Assembly: GCA_964636785.1 (NCBI GenBank)
Contig: CAZWVK010000002.1
Coordinates: 4,889-68,888, forward strand
DNA length: 64,000 nt
From: UBA6776 sp964636785
GTDB lineage: Bacteria > Bdellovibrionota > Bdellovibrionia > Bdellovibrionales > UBA1609
Direction: 5' to 3'
Below the pieces are notes generated by a model. It was given only the letters and a program-made list of their open reading frames with translations, was not told where the DNA came from and did not search any database. The translations under genes were made by a program, and so were the position numbers. Shown here one piece after another: positions 44,129 to 52,665 of this stretch (position 1 is the first letter of the stretch; each line of letters begins with the position of its first letter).

Positions 44129-44653
44129 ATGAATCGATCTGGATTCCAGGCTTTATGTCTAAGCCTATTATTTGTTTTTAGTATGAATTCATATGGTGAG
44201 TATCCGGTCGTTCCTGACCCGGAAATGACTCCAGGGGATGTGTGCACTCGTCAGGACCGTCATTTCGATGGCTATAGATATCGCGAAAAGATCGCACACT
44301 GTAAGCGCTCTGTTAAACGGGGTTTAAAATCCAAAATTTATAACGATTATCAGATTCCTAGCCGCTGCAGGAATCGATACACGATCGACCATTTCTATCC
44401 ACTTTCAATTGGTGGAAACAACTCGGTTAAAAATCTGTGGCCGGAGCATGTATTTGTAAAAGCGCTTCGTGAAGATCTTGAACAAGATGTTTTTGATCAG
44501 GTTGCGCAAGGTCGCCTCAAGCAAAAGGAAGCTTTTGAAATCATTTATGAAGCTAAAATGAACCCACCTGTGGAAGAGCTAAAAGCTCTTATTGTTCAGG
44601 CGGGATCAAGTTCCTGTGACAAGGCTGCCCTCGAATATTACTATAATTTCTAA
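44129..44653 (+). CDS. Exported HNH-like protein
   Basis: A 174-residue protein with a clear signal peptide (SGFQALCLSLLFVFSMNSYG). The mature part contains YTIDHFYPLSIGGNNSVKNLWPEH near residues 88-109, where the DH, the glycine pair and the NLWPEH end match the beta-beta-alpha metal fold of HNH nucleases. Four or more cysteines (DVCTRQ, AHCKRS, SRCRNR, SSCDK) suggest disulfides in the periplasm or outside. It may be a secreted nuclease but the last catalytic residues are not certain. The ATG at 44129 follows GGGGGG; no operon partner. Its stop overlaps the convergent gamma-glutamyltransferase stop by four bases. Confidence 0.75.
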   Translation: MNRSGFQALCLSLLFVFSMNSYGEYPVVPDPEMTPGDVCTRQDRHFDGYRYREKIAHCKRSVKRGLKSKIYNDYQIPSRCRNRYTIDHFYPLSIGGNNSVKNLWPEHVFVKALREDLEQDVFDQVAQGRLKQKEAFEIIYEAKMNPPVEELKALIVQAGSSSCDKAALEYYYNF

Positions 44654-46317
44654 AATCCACCTGAGGCGCCTTCGCCTCTGGAGTCATGGGCGGACTTAAG
44701 CAGTCCGTCCTGTGTTCTTTGGACAGCATAGACTTTGGCCATCCCGCCCTCTTTGACTTCATGGCCGCGCTTTTCAAGAGCCTTGATCACATCCGGCGAG
44801 AGCCGATTTCGATCCACATATAGAGTGTTTGGAAGGAACTGATGATAAACCCGCGGAGACTGAGTAGCGAGATCAAGATCAAGGTTTTGGGCGAGCACAC
44901 GGTAAAGAACATGAAGAACGCCGGAAATGATTCTTGGTCCTCCTGGGGCTCCCAGTGCCAGAACGACTTTTTTATCTTTCATAACTAGGGTTGGAGTCAT
45001 TGAACTGAGTGGACGCTTTCCGGGCTCAACATTATTTACTTCACCTTGTATCAATCCAAACATATTGGGCTTTCCGGGCTCCGTCGTGAAGTCATCCATC
45101 TCATTGTTTAAAGCAATTCCATAAATATTGCTGACGACCTCAGAGCCATAATTTCCATTGAGTGTGGTTGTGAATGTAACCGTATTTCCTTTTGAGTCCA
45201 TCACTGTGAAATGAGTCGTTTCAGTGGACTCCTGAGAGAAAAACTTTTTCTCGTCAATGGGAGAGAGCGCTTTTGCTTTTTTTAGAGAGATTGTTTTTGC
45301 TAGCCCTTCCAATTCTTTTGGATCCAGGAGTCGATCGATTGGATTTTTATGAAAATCCGGGTCTGCAAGAAGGGCGCGTCCTCGATATGCTCGTGAATGG
45401 ATCTCGCCAAATAGATGAAGTTCATCAACAGAAAGAAAAGGATATTTTTCGAGACCAACAAGCTCTATAAGCTTTAAAGCTTGAGCAATCACAACGCCGC
45501 CACTGCTTGGTGGTGGCATAATATAGATTTCATGACCCTTGAATTCTGTTTTAAGTGGCTTCAACCAGCGAGTTCTATAATTTTTTAAATCTTCAAAACT
45601 TAAAACTCCGTTGTTCTCTTTGACGGTATTGACGAGATCTTTTGCAACCTCACCTTCATAAAATCCTTTTGGTCCTTGATCGCGAAAAAGGCGTAAAGCT
45701 TTAGCAAGTTGTCTTTGTTTTAACTTTTCCCCTGGAAGATAAGAGGTTTTTGGATCTTTGAAAAAATACTTGATTCCAGCCGGATTGAAATTCTTTTTAC
45801 TGCCTTCAGTCTTATCTATCCACTCACCTGACAGTTGAAAGCCTTCTTCTGCGAGTTTAAGTGGAGCTGCGAAAAGTGTTTTCCAACGGAGTTTGCCGTA
45901 TTTTTTATGAAGATCGTATAAGCCCATTGGATTGCCAGGAACACCAACCGCACTGCCACCGAGTCTTGAAGATAGTTTGTTTTTAGTGAAATAATCCGGT
46001 GAAGTGCCAAGCGGTGCAACCTCACGAAAATCCAAAGCAATAGGATCTTCATCACCCATTTTCACAAGAGCGAATCCGCCACCTCCCAGTGCTGCATAGT
46101 AAGGAGTCGTCACTGAGATCGTAAGGCCAATCGCAACGGCCACATCGACCACATTGCCGCCCATCTCATAGATCTTTTTTCCGACCTCAACAGCATAAGG
46201 TGTAGGAGCAGAAATCTGTAATCGATGTCCCTCAGCGGGAATCGCTCCGCTCGAAAAAGAAAATGCGAACAGCGAGATCAGCACCACCGGTCTAATGAAA
46301 GATTTGCAAAAATTCAT
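44650..46317 (-). CDS. ggt: Gamma-glutamyltransferase
   Basis: Periplasmic N-terminal nucleophile hydrolase that cleaves glutathione and gamma-glutamyl compounds. The 555-residue precursor has a signal peptide (SFIRPVVLISLFAFSFSSGA). The autoprocessing threonine is in STETTHFTV near residue 366, which divides it into large and small subunits. Other signatures are GGNVVDVAVA, the ALGGGGFALV loop and PLSSMTPT near the small-subunit oxyanion site. The ATG at 46317 is preceded by AGGAG nine bases upstream. It supplies free glutamate and cysteinylglycine from periplasmic glutathione. Confidence 0.93.
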   Translation of the reverse strand: MNFCKSFIRPVVLISLFAFSFSSGAIPAEGHRLQISAPTPYAVEVGKKIYEMGGNVVDVAVAIGLTISVTTPYYAALGGGGFALVKMGDEDPIALDFREVAPLGTSPDYFTKNKLSSRLGGSAVGVPGNPMGLYDLHKKYGKLRWKTLFAAPLKLAEEGFQLSGEWIDKTEGSKKNFNPAGIKYFFKDPKTSYLPGEKLKQRQLAKALRLFRDQGPKGFYEGEVAKDLVNTVKENNGVLSFEDLKNYRTRWLKPLKTEFKGHEIYIMPPPSSGGVVIAQALKLIELVGLEKYPFLSVDELHLFGEIHSRAYRGRALLADPDFHKNPIDRLLDPKELEGLAKTISLKKAKALSPIDEKKFFSQESTETTHFTVMDSKGNTVTFTTTLNGNYGSEVVSNIYGIALNNEMDDFTTEPGKPNMFGLIQGEVNNVEPGKRPLSSMTPTLVMKDKKVVLALGAPGGPRIISGVLHVLYRVLAQNLDLDLATQSPRVYHQFLPNTLYVDRNRLSPDVIKALEKRGHEVKEGGMAKVYAVQRTQDGLLKSAHDSRGEGASGGF

Positions 46318-46379
46318 TCCAACAATCTCCTTAAAAGAATCTTGCACTTAAACTAGGCTTAAGCGAAAGTCACCATGCT

Positions 46380-47066
46380 ATGTCTAAGGGTGCTCAACTT
46401 CAACTTACTAAAACAAAAGCCATTCCGAATCCAAACTATTACGTTCTCGCACTTCTGGACGAGTTCTCAAAGTGGGCATTCGATGAGGAGCGCTCTCCTG
46501 AGCTCAAAGGCCTTTGGCGCAAAGAGCTTGGTGTTTCGGAGGAACACCCTGTAGACCTTGAGATTGGAACGGGAAATGGATTTCATTTTGGTCATCAAGC
46601 GTTATCTCATCCTGAGCGTGGACTGATTGGAATTGAGCTCAAATACAAACCGCTCATTCAGTCCATTCGACGTGTGGTTAAAGCGCAAGGGAGCAATGCT
46701 AGAATCTGCAGATACAATGCAAGGTGTGTGAAAGATCTTTTTGCAGACGGTGAAATCAACGATGTTTTTATTCATTTTCCTGATCCATGGATAAAAAAGA
46801 CCAAACATCGACTGATTCAGGACGAATTTCTAAAGGATCTCCATTCGATTCAAAAGCCGGGCGGACGAGTTTATTTCAAGACGGACAGTCGGGATTATTT
46901 TGATTGGGCGCTTCCGAAGTTTGAAAGCAGCCCTTATCAGATGGTTGGTCATACTTTTGATTTGCACAAATCGGAGTGGGCGGATCGAAATTTTATTACC
47001 CATTTCGAGAGACTCTTCCTAAGGAAAAATCTCCCGATTCATTATGCGGAACTTTTAAAGAACTAA
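46380..47066 (+). CDS. trmB: tRNA (guanine-N7-)-methyltransferase
   Basis: Methylates guanine 46 in the variable loop of tRNAs using S-adenosylmethionine. The 228-residue protein has the cofactor site LEIGTGNGFHF near residue 62, GIELKYKP, FIHFPDPWIKKTKHRLIQ near residue 137 and VYFKTDSRDYF, all typical of TrmB. It diverges from ggt and its stop overlaps that of the convergent lipoprotein gene by four bases (CTAA). Confidence 0.94.
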   Translation: MSKGAQLQLTKTKAIPNPNYYVLALLDEFSKWAFDEERSPELKGLWRKELGVSEEHPVDLEIGTGNGFHFGHQALSHPERGLIGIELKYKPLIQSIRRVVKAQGSNARICRYNARCVKDLFADGEINDVFIHFPDPWIKKTKHRLIQDEFLKDLHSIQKPGGRVYFKTDSRDYFDWALPKFESSPYQMVGHTFDLHKSEWADRNFITHFERLFLRKNLPIHYAELLKN

Positions 47067-48415
47067 GGGCAATTCGAATTTATAAGTGCCTGTCGGGTCT
47101 GAGCTTCAGAACCCAATCCCATAAATACGGTTTTAGGAAGCGCAGCTCTTTCCTTTTGAATGATTTGAAATCCTTGTGAATCCTCTTTCAAGCGGAGCAA
47201 CTCATAGTCGAAACTTTCTGAGACGATTTCGCTTTTTAAATAAGCTCCCACTTGAATGGGGGACTTTCCATTGTATTCCATAGGGAGATTATAGGTGGCA
47301 CTTGCTTGGGTCTGAGGAGCAATCCTCACAACCCGATGAGACTCTGTCTCTGATACGACTTCTATGTGACTCTCAGCTGAAAACCACAATGCATCACCTC
47401 GAAAACTAAGGCATCGGCCTCTGTTGTTAAAATCTGGATAAGTCGCTACCGAGTGAGCCTTTAGAATTTTAGGAATTGAAATATAGCCAGAAGACTCGCC
47501 TTCGTTAACGATATTAATGCGGATGAAAGGAAAGCTACCTAGTGCTTTGTGCTGTGGCGTGAGCCAATGCTCAGCCATTAATTTGGTATTAAACATCGAC
47601 ATAGAGTGAGCTTCCACTCGAATTGGATTTGGTCCTAGTATCAGATCAAACGGCGCAGAAATTTCAGCGACGAGTCCATCTTCGTTTTTCGTTAGAATTT
47701 GACAGCTTCTGACTGGATTTGCTTTTAAATCCGTGATGACAGAGGAATCCGACAGAGTTGAGTGGAAATCAAAGTCATCCAGTGATCTTAGCTCAGCAGC
47801 TGGGAAAGTGCTCTGGAACTGAAATGGATCACAATAAAGATGCGCTGTGCGCTCGCTTCGAACTGGAAGCTGAGCTTTTAAATCTTTCAATTGAGAGAGC
47901 TGCAGCGGAAGAGTGGACTGATCAAATGGAGTTTGATCAGAATTGAGAATCCGAATGGAGTTTTCTTTAAGAGGTGAAAGTTTAATTTGATTGATTGAAA
48001 ATCCATGCCGATCTTTATTTATCGTCCAGGCGTTGAATTCAAAGCTACAGATGATGTCAGATGCTCCACGGACGATCAGAGTTTCAGGTACGAGTTGAAA
48101 CAATTTAAAAGATTTTCTTATTCTCGTTTGAAATGCAGCTGCGAATTCCTCAGCGCCGGCCTGGCATCGAGTTGAAACATCTAGGTCCGTAAATTCGCCT
48201 GTTTCAGGGAAGTTCAAAGTATCTGATAATGACCAGTTGTTAGACTGTGTCGTGATCTGGCTCTTTAAATCCACAGCCTCGCCATTTTCAGATGAAAGAT
48301 AGGGGGTGGAAATCTTCTTTGGACTTTGGACCTCAGCCTCTTGTTCTTTAGAGCAAGAAACCGATCCAAGAATGAAGACTGCAGTGACACTAAAAAGCTT
48401 TAATTTTGATTTCAT
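47063..48415 (-). CDS. Putative lipoprotein of unknown function
   Basis: A 450-residue protein not recognised. The N terminus (LKLFSVTAVFILGSVSC) is a lipoprotein-type signal with the cysteine at about residue 22, although the lipobox is SVSC rather than the usual LxxC. The rest appears beta-rich, with six or more cysteines that may form disulfides. The AAGGAG ribosome binding site is held in a small hairpin (see 48422-48439). Confidence 0.8.
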   Translation of the reverse strand: MKSKLKLFSVTAVFILGSVSCSKEQEAEVQSPKKISTPYLSSENGEAVDLKSQITTQSNNWSLSDTLNFPETGEFTDLDVSTRCQAGAEEFAAAFQTRIRKSFKLFQLVPETLIVRGASDIICSFEFNAWTINKDRHGFSINQIKLSPLKENSIRILNSDQTPFDQSTLPLQLSQLKDLKAQLPVRSERTAHLYCDPFQFQSTFPAAELRSLDDFDFHSTLSDSSVITDLKANPVRSCQILTKNEDGLVAEISAPFDLILGPNPIRVEAHSMSMFNTKLMAEHWLTPQHKALGSFPFIRINIVNEGESSGYISIPKILKAHSVATYPDFNNRGRCLSFRGDALWFSAESHIEVVSETESHRVVRIAPQTQASATYNLPMEYNGKSPIQVGAYLKSEIVSESFDYELLRLKEDSQGFQIIQKERAALPKTVFMGLGSEAQTRQALINSNCP

Positions 48416-48421
48416 CGATAG

Positions 48422-48439
48422 TTCTCCTTATTGGGAGAA
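48422..48439 (-). promoter_or_regulatory. Hairpin enclosing the lipoprotein gene ribosome binding site
   Basis: On the minus strand TTCTCC (48434-48439) pairs with GGAGAA (48422-48427) around a six-base loop. The second arm is the ribosome binding site itself, seven bases before the ATG at 48415, so opening the hairpin may be needed for translation. Confidence 0.4.
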
Positions 48440-48464
48440 AGAGATCGCAAAATAAGAGCCAGGA

Positions 48465-48776
48465 TCACCAATAAGTCGTATCGATTAGGATATCGCCGAG
48501 GACCTCCGTTTGGCAGGAAATTCTTTCATTGGGTTTGAGATTGAGGCGATCTCTTAAGATTTTCTCTTGTTCATTGGGCGGAGAGAGTTTATCTGCTCCT
48601 GCCAGGATCTGAATGCGGCATCGGCCACAAATACCGTCTCCCTGACAGGAACTTGCAACCGGAATTTTCTGCTCACGCAAGACCGCCATTAAATTATCAT
48701 GAACTTCACAAAAAATCGGAGTGTGTCCTTTATTGAAAGATATAATCGGCACAAGAACATCTTGCGTCGAATTCAA
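48465..48776 (-). CDS. 2Fe-2S ferredoxin
   Basis: A 103-residue plant-type/adrenodoxin-like ferredoxin carrying one [2Fe-2S] cluster. The cluster ligands are Cys44, Cys50 and Cys53 in SSCQGDGICGRC and Cys88 in ERISCQTEV. It passes electrons to an unknown partner; none is adjacent. The start is uncertain: TTG at 48776 lacks a good ribosome binding site and a GTG at 48752 is an alternative. Confidence 0.88.
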   Translation of the reverse strand: MNSTQDVLVPIISFNKGHTPIFCEVHDNLMAVLREQKIPVASSCQGDGICGRCRIQILAGADKLSPPNEQEKILRDRLNLKPNERISCQTEVLGDILIDTTYW

Positions 48777-48798
48777 GAGCAGGGCAAACCATTATAGT

Positions 48799-49482
48799 AT
48801 GGAGAAACGCAAGATCGCGGTATTGGGATCCAGTCGGGGACTTGGAGCAGAGCTCGCACGAGTGGCTGTCAGTGAAGGCTCAAATCAAGTTCCGTTTCAT
48901 GTCTTGGGTGTCGCTCGGAAAACAGAACACTTAAGCCAGTTAAAAGATGAACTGGGGCCGAATTTTTCATTTTTAAATCTCGATCTTTCAAAAGAAGATG
49001 ATCTTTCACATCTGGAAGGTGAGCTTAATGATTTCATGCCCTCACAGATTTTTTATGTGGCGGGCGGTGGTCCTTATGGAGCTTTTGGTGATCGCCCCTT
49101 TCACTCCCATCAGTGGGCATGGCGGGTCACCTATGAAGCCGCTGCGCGGATCTGCCACTATGCCTTAAGAGCTCATGAGCGACCTCAGGTGATCTTAATC
49201 GGATCAGCCATATGTGAGAGTCAGCCTGACCTTCATGCGTCCTCCTATGCGGCAGCCAAACATGCAGTGAAAGGGCTCTATACCTCACTTCGTCGGGAGT
49301 ATCCGGATTGGGATTTGAGGTTGTTTTCACCGGGGTATTTGGACACAGAGCTTCTCCCCAAGAATGCGCAAGTGAGATATAAAAAGCTCTGGGAGCCTAA
49401 GGTCGTAGCACATATGCTTTTTGATTGGTCGCAAGACAAAGGCCATTTTGGCTCGCATAGAGTTTTATCAGATCACCCATGA
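48799..49482 (+). CDS. Short-chain dehydrogenase/reductase
   Basis: A 227-residue SDR oxidoreductase. The NAD(P)-binding loop is AVLGSSRGLGAEL near residue 7 and the catalytic Tyr/Lys pair is in SSYAAAKHAVKG near residue 150. The substrate is unknown. The frame is open upstream to 48721 and would overlap the ferredoxin gene, so the ATG at 48799, right before the SDR fold, is preferred. The end overlaps the first possible trxB start by ATGA. Confidence 0.85.
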   Translation: MEKRKIAVLGSSRGLGAELARVAVSEGSNQVPFHVLGVARKTEHLSQLKDELGPNFSFLNLDLSKEDDLSHLEGELNDFMPSQIFYVAGGGPYGAFGDRPFHSHQWAWRVTYEAAARICHYALRAHERPQVILIGSAICESQPDLHASSYAAAKHAVKGLYTSLRREYPDWDLRLFSPGYLDTELLPKNAQVRYKKLWEPKVVAHMLFDWSQDKGHFGSHRVLSDHP

Positions 49483-49493
49483 AAGGAAATCTT

Positions 49494-50429
49494 GTGGATA
49501 AAAAAGTTGAGAATGTGATTATCATTGGTTCAGGACCTGCAGGTCTTACTGCTGCCATTTATGCTGCGCGCGCGAATTTGGAACCGATTATGATCGAAGG
49601 GTTTGAGTCCGGCGGCCAACTTATGACAACAACGGATGTCGAAAATTTTCCGGGCTTTGCGGAAGGGATCATGGGTCCTGATTTGATGATGGTCACTCGC
49701 AAACAGGCCGAGCGGTTTGGAACTCGATTTGTAACTAAAAATGTGACTAAAGTGGATTTTTCATCACATCCATTTAAAATCTGGGTTGATAATGATCTTT
49801 ACCAATCGAAAGCGGTGATCATTTCCACAGGAGCTAGCGCGAAGTACTTGGGATTAGAGAACGAGCGCAGATTGCTTGGCCGTGGCGTTTCCGCATGTGC
49901 CACCTGTGATGGAGCCTTTTTTAAGAACCAGGAAGTTTGTGTGGACGGTGGCGGTGACACGGCTATGGAAGAGGCGAATTTCTTAACTCGATTTGCTTCC
50001 AAGGTTTATATCATTCACCGTCGGGATGAGTTTCGAGCCTCAAAAATCATGGTCGAGCGTGCATTAAAGAATCCAAAAGTGACTGTTCTTTACGACACTC
50101 AGCTGGTCGATGTTCTTGGAGATAAAGGCGTCACTGGAATTAAAGTTCGCAATTTAAAATCTGGTGAAGAGCAGGAAATGAAAATGGATGGTGTGTTTAT
50201 CGCGATTGGACACCAGCCCAATACGGACCTTTTTAAAGGGCAAATCGAGACCAATGAAGTGGGATATATTCTTACAAATGGAAAATCCACTTACACATCT
50301 GTTCCAGGCGTATTTGCGGCCGGCGATGTGCAAGATCCGGTTTATCGCCAGGCGGTGACCGCAGCGGGAACAGGATGTATGGCCGCGATTGATGCAGAAA
50401 GATGGCTTGAGTCTCAGGAACATCAATGA
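49494..50429 (+). CDS. trxB: Thioredoxin reductase
   Basis: NADPH-dependent flavoprotein that reduces thioredoxin. Signatures are the FAD-binding IIGSGPAGLTAA at the N terminus, the redox-active CATC near residues 135-138, the NADP-binding GGGDTAMEEA, and the C-terminal GVFAAGDVQD. The GTG at 49494 has AAAGGA six bases upstream; the ATG at 49479 overlaps the SDR stop (ATGA) and adds five residues, and is also possible. It should support the peroxiredoxin encoded at 23170 through thioredoxin. The end overlaps the next response regulator gene by ATGA. Confidence 0.95.
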   Translation: MDKKVENVIIIGSGPAGLTAAIYAARANLEPIMIEGFESGGQLMTTTDVENFPGFAEGIMGPDLMMVTRKQAERFGTRFVTKNVTKVDFSSHPFKIWVDNDLYQSKAVIISTGASAKYLGLENERRLLGRGVSACATCDGAFFKNQEVCVDGGGDTAMEEANFLTRFASKVYIIHRRDEFRASKIMVERALKNPKVTVLYDTQLVDVLGDKGVTGIKVRNLKSGEEQEMKMDGVFIAIGHQPNTDLFKGQIETNEVGYILTNGKSTYTSVPGVFAAGDVQDPVYRQAVTAAGTGCMAAIDAERWLESQEHQ

Positions 50430-50917
50430 AGAAAATCAATGCGAAGGACTTTGTTGCGAAGGTTGAGAAAATCACAAAAGAAAGAATGGCCAAAGAAGAG
50501 GTCATTTCTTTTGAGGATTTGCGAAAACTAAAAACAAAGGCTTCGCATTATACTCTTCTAATCATTGAAGATGACGAAACGGTCCGCCAAGCTTTAAAGA
50601 GAGTTTTCGAGCGGGAAGATTACAAAGTCCTAGTTGCAGCTGATGGAACACAGCTTTCTGAAGTTCTAGATGATTCGCAACTCGATTTAATTATTCTTGA
50701 TATTGGACTTCCCTGGATCAATGGCTTTGAGCTGGCTGAAATGATGAAAGAGCATCAGGACTTAAAAGAAATTCCACTGGTCTTTCTCTCGGGTCGCGAC
50801 AGTGAAGAGGATATTAAACGAGGATTTGAAGTCGGGGCTGATGATTACATCACCAAGCCCTTTGATCTCGAAAAAGTTAAAAAAACCGTAAAGACTCTGA
50901 TCCAGCTGGCCAAATAA
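50426..50917 (+). CDS. Response regulator with N-terminal extension
   Basis: A 163-residue protein: a basic, helical extension of about 42 residues (KKINAKDFVAKVEKITKERM) followed by a receiver domain with IIEDDE, the phospho-aspartate in LIILDIGLPWING near residue 90, LSGRD and the lysine in YITKPFD. No output domain follows. The ATG overlaps the trxB stop by four bases. No sensor kinase is adjacent. Confidence 0.87.
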   Translation: MKKINAKDFVAKVEKITKERMAKEEVISFEDLRKLKTKASHYTLLIIEDDETVRQALKRVFEREDYKVLVAADGTQLSEVLDDSQLDLIILDIGLPWINGFELAEMMKEHQDLKEIPLVFLSGRDSEEDIKRGFEVGADDYITKPFDLEKVKKTVKTLIQLAK

Positions 50918-50928
50918 AACTTAAGAGA

Positions 50929-52656
50929 CTAAAGCCGCTCAAGCACTGTTTTTGGCATTCCCTTCGGGATCGCACTCAATAACTTCTTAGTATAGTCATG
51001 TTGAGGGTTTTCATAAATCCCAACCGCATCGTTCATTTCAACGACTTTACCGTTGTACATCACAGCAACCTCATCAGAGATAAACTTCACAACAGCCAAG
51101 TCATGAGAAATGAAAATATAAGTTAAATTGAGTTGCTCTTGAAGATCCAGCAGGAGGTTTAAAATCTGCGCTTGAATGGAAACATCCAGTGCCGAAACTG
51201 ATTCATCGCAAATAATGAACTCTGGCTCAACGGCAAGAGCTCTTGCAATACAGATCCTTTGGCGTTGTCCTCCAGAAAACTCATGCGGATATCTATTGAG
51301 CATAGAGGGCTCAAGTCCCACTCGCTTCATAAGACTTGCGGCCATATCTAGTCGTTCGGATTTGGAAGAGCCTAAGTTATGAATCACCATAGGCTCCATC
51401 AGTGCGGCACCAATGGTCATTCGAGGATTGAGAGAGGCATATGGATCTTGAAAGATGATCTGCATCTTTCTTCGCATTGCTCTCATATCGCTTTTATTGA
51501 GCTGAGTGACATCTGTTCCATTGTAGTTGATGGAACCAGCTGTTGGCTCAATCAAACGAAGGACAGTACGACCTAAAGTGGTTTTTCCACATCCGGATTC
51601 ACCCACAAGTCCCAATGTTCTTCCTTTACGAACGGACAAAGACACATCATCGACCGCCTTCACCCAATTCTGTACTCCGCCGAAAAATCCCTTCTTGAGA
51701 GGGAAGTGCTTTTTTAGGTTTTTGATTTCCAAAAGGGGAGTCTGATGGCTTTTAACTTCTCTAGTTTCCTTTGCCGCCTTAATGACAGCTTGGTCCGGTG
51801 TGCGCTCTTTTCCATCCGGAGTCATGAAATCACTGACCACGGGAAGTCGTTTAGGGTGCTCATCCAGATTCGGACGACATGCTAAAAGACCTTTGGTGTA
51901 AGGATGTTTTGGATTCAAAAAGAGCTTCTCAGTGTCTTCCTTTTCAACAATGTCCCCGCGATACATCACGACGACTTCATCAGAGATGTCTGCGATCACA
52001 CCGAGATCGTGAGTGATAAAGAGGACACTCATTCCATATTGCTTTTGAAGGTCAGCTATCAAATCCAAGATTTGCTTTTGAATTGTGACGTCCAGAGCCG
52101 TTGTTGGCTCGTCGGCAATAAGAAGGTCCGGATTACAAGAGATAGCCATTGCAATCATCACACGCTGACGCTGACCACCACTCATTTCATGAGGGTAACT
52201 TTTGATTCGCGAATGAGGATCAGGAATTCCAACTTGCTCAAGAAGCTCGATGGCGCGCTTCCAAGCCTGCTGTTTGGTCATTCCCTCGTGAAGAATCAAA
52301 CTCTCGCAAATCTGATCTCCAACCGTGAAAACAGGATTCAAGCTTGTCATAGGCTCCTGGAAAATCATGGAGATTCTTTTTCCACGGATTTTTCTCATGG
52401 CGGGCTCAGAGAATTTTAAAAGATCTTTTCCTTCAAAAAGGATTTCACCAGAAGTCACTTTTCCCGGTGGGTTTGGAATGAGTCCCATAATGGCCAAAGA
52501 GCTGACACTTTTTCCAGAACCGGATTCACCAACGAGACCAACTGTTTTTCCTTTTGGGATGTCGAACGAGATATTTTTAACTGCTTTGACAGTGCCCTCG
52601 TCAGTTTGAAACTCTACGGAGAGATTTCGAATTTGAATTAAAGAGTCTGCTCCCAT
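50929..52656 (-). CDS. Fused double ATPase of an oligopeptide ABC importer (OppD-OppF-like)
   Basis: A 575-residue protein with two complete ABC ATPase domains in one chain. The first (residues 1-265) has Walker A GESGSGKSVSS, signature MSGGQRQRVMIA and Walker B DLLIADEPTTALD. The second (about 300-575) has GESGCGKTTLG, FSGGQRQRICIA and FIICDESVSALD. Each carries the oligopeptide-type C-terminal extension. It is the last gene of the operon 56266-50929. The single-chain arrangement is like YejF, so it might also drive YejBE, which lack an ATPase gene of their own nearby. Confidence 0.92.
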   Translation of the reverse strand: MGADSLIQIRNLSVEFQTDEGTVKAVKNISFDIPKGKTVGLVGESGSGKSVSSLAIMGLIPNPPGKVTSGEILFEGKDLLKFSEPAMRKIRGKRISMIFQEPMTSLNPVFTVGDQICESLILHEGMTKQQAWKRAIELLEQVGIPDPHSRIKSYPHEMSGGQRQRVMIAMAISCNPDLLIADEPTTALDVTIQKQILDLIADLQKQYGMSVLFITHDLGVIADISDEVVVMYRGDIVEKEDTEKLFLNPKHPYTKGLLACRPNLDEHPKRLPVVSDFMTPDGKERTPDQAVIKAAKETREVKSHQTPLLEIKNLKKHFPLKKGFFGGVQNWVKAVDDVSLSVRKGRTLGLVGESGCGKTTLGRTVLRLIEPTAGSINYNGTDVTQLNKSDMRAMRRKMQIIFQDPYASLNPRMTIGAALMEPMVIHNLGSSKSERLDMAASLMKRVGLEPSMLNRYPHEFSGGQRQRICIARALAVEPEFIICDESVSALDVSIQAQILNLLLDLQEQLNLTYIFISHDLAVVKFISDEVAVMYNGKVVEMNDAVGIYENPQHDYTKKLLSAIPKGMPKTVLERL

Positions 52657-52665
52657 TCATCTACC

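Noticed and set aside
48776..48820. GGGCAAACC followed by CCAT/ATGG and ACGCAAG, resembling the start of a cyclic di-GMP-I (GEMM) riboswitch
   Set aside because: The second hairpin, the GNRA loop and the GGACGCAAAGCC segment are missing, and the segment overlaps the start of the dehydrogenase gene.
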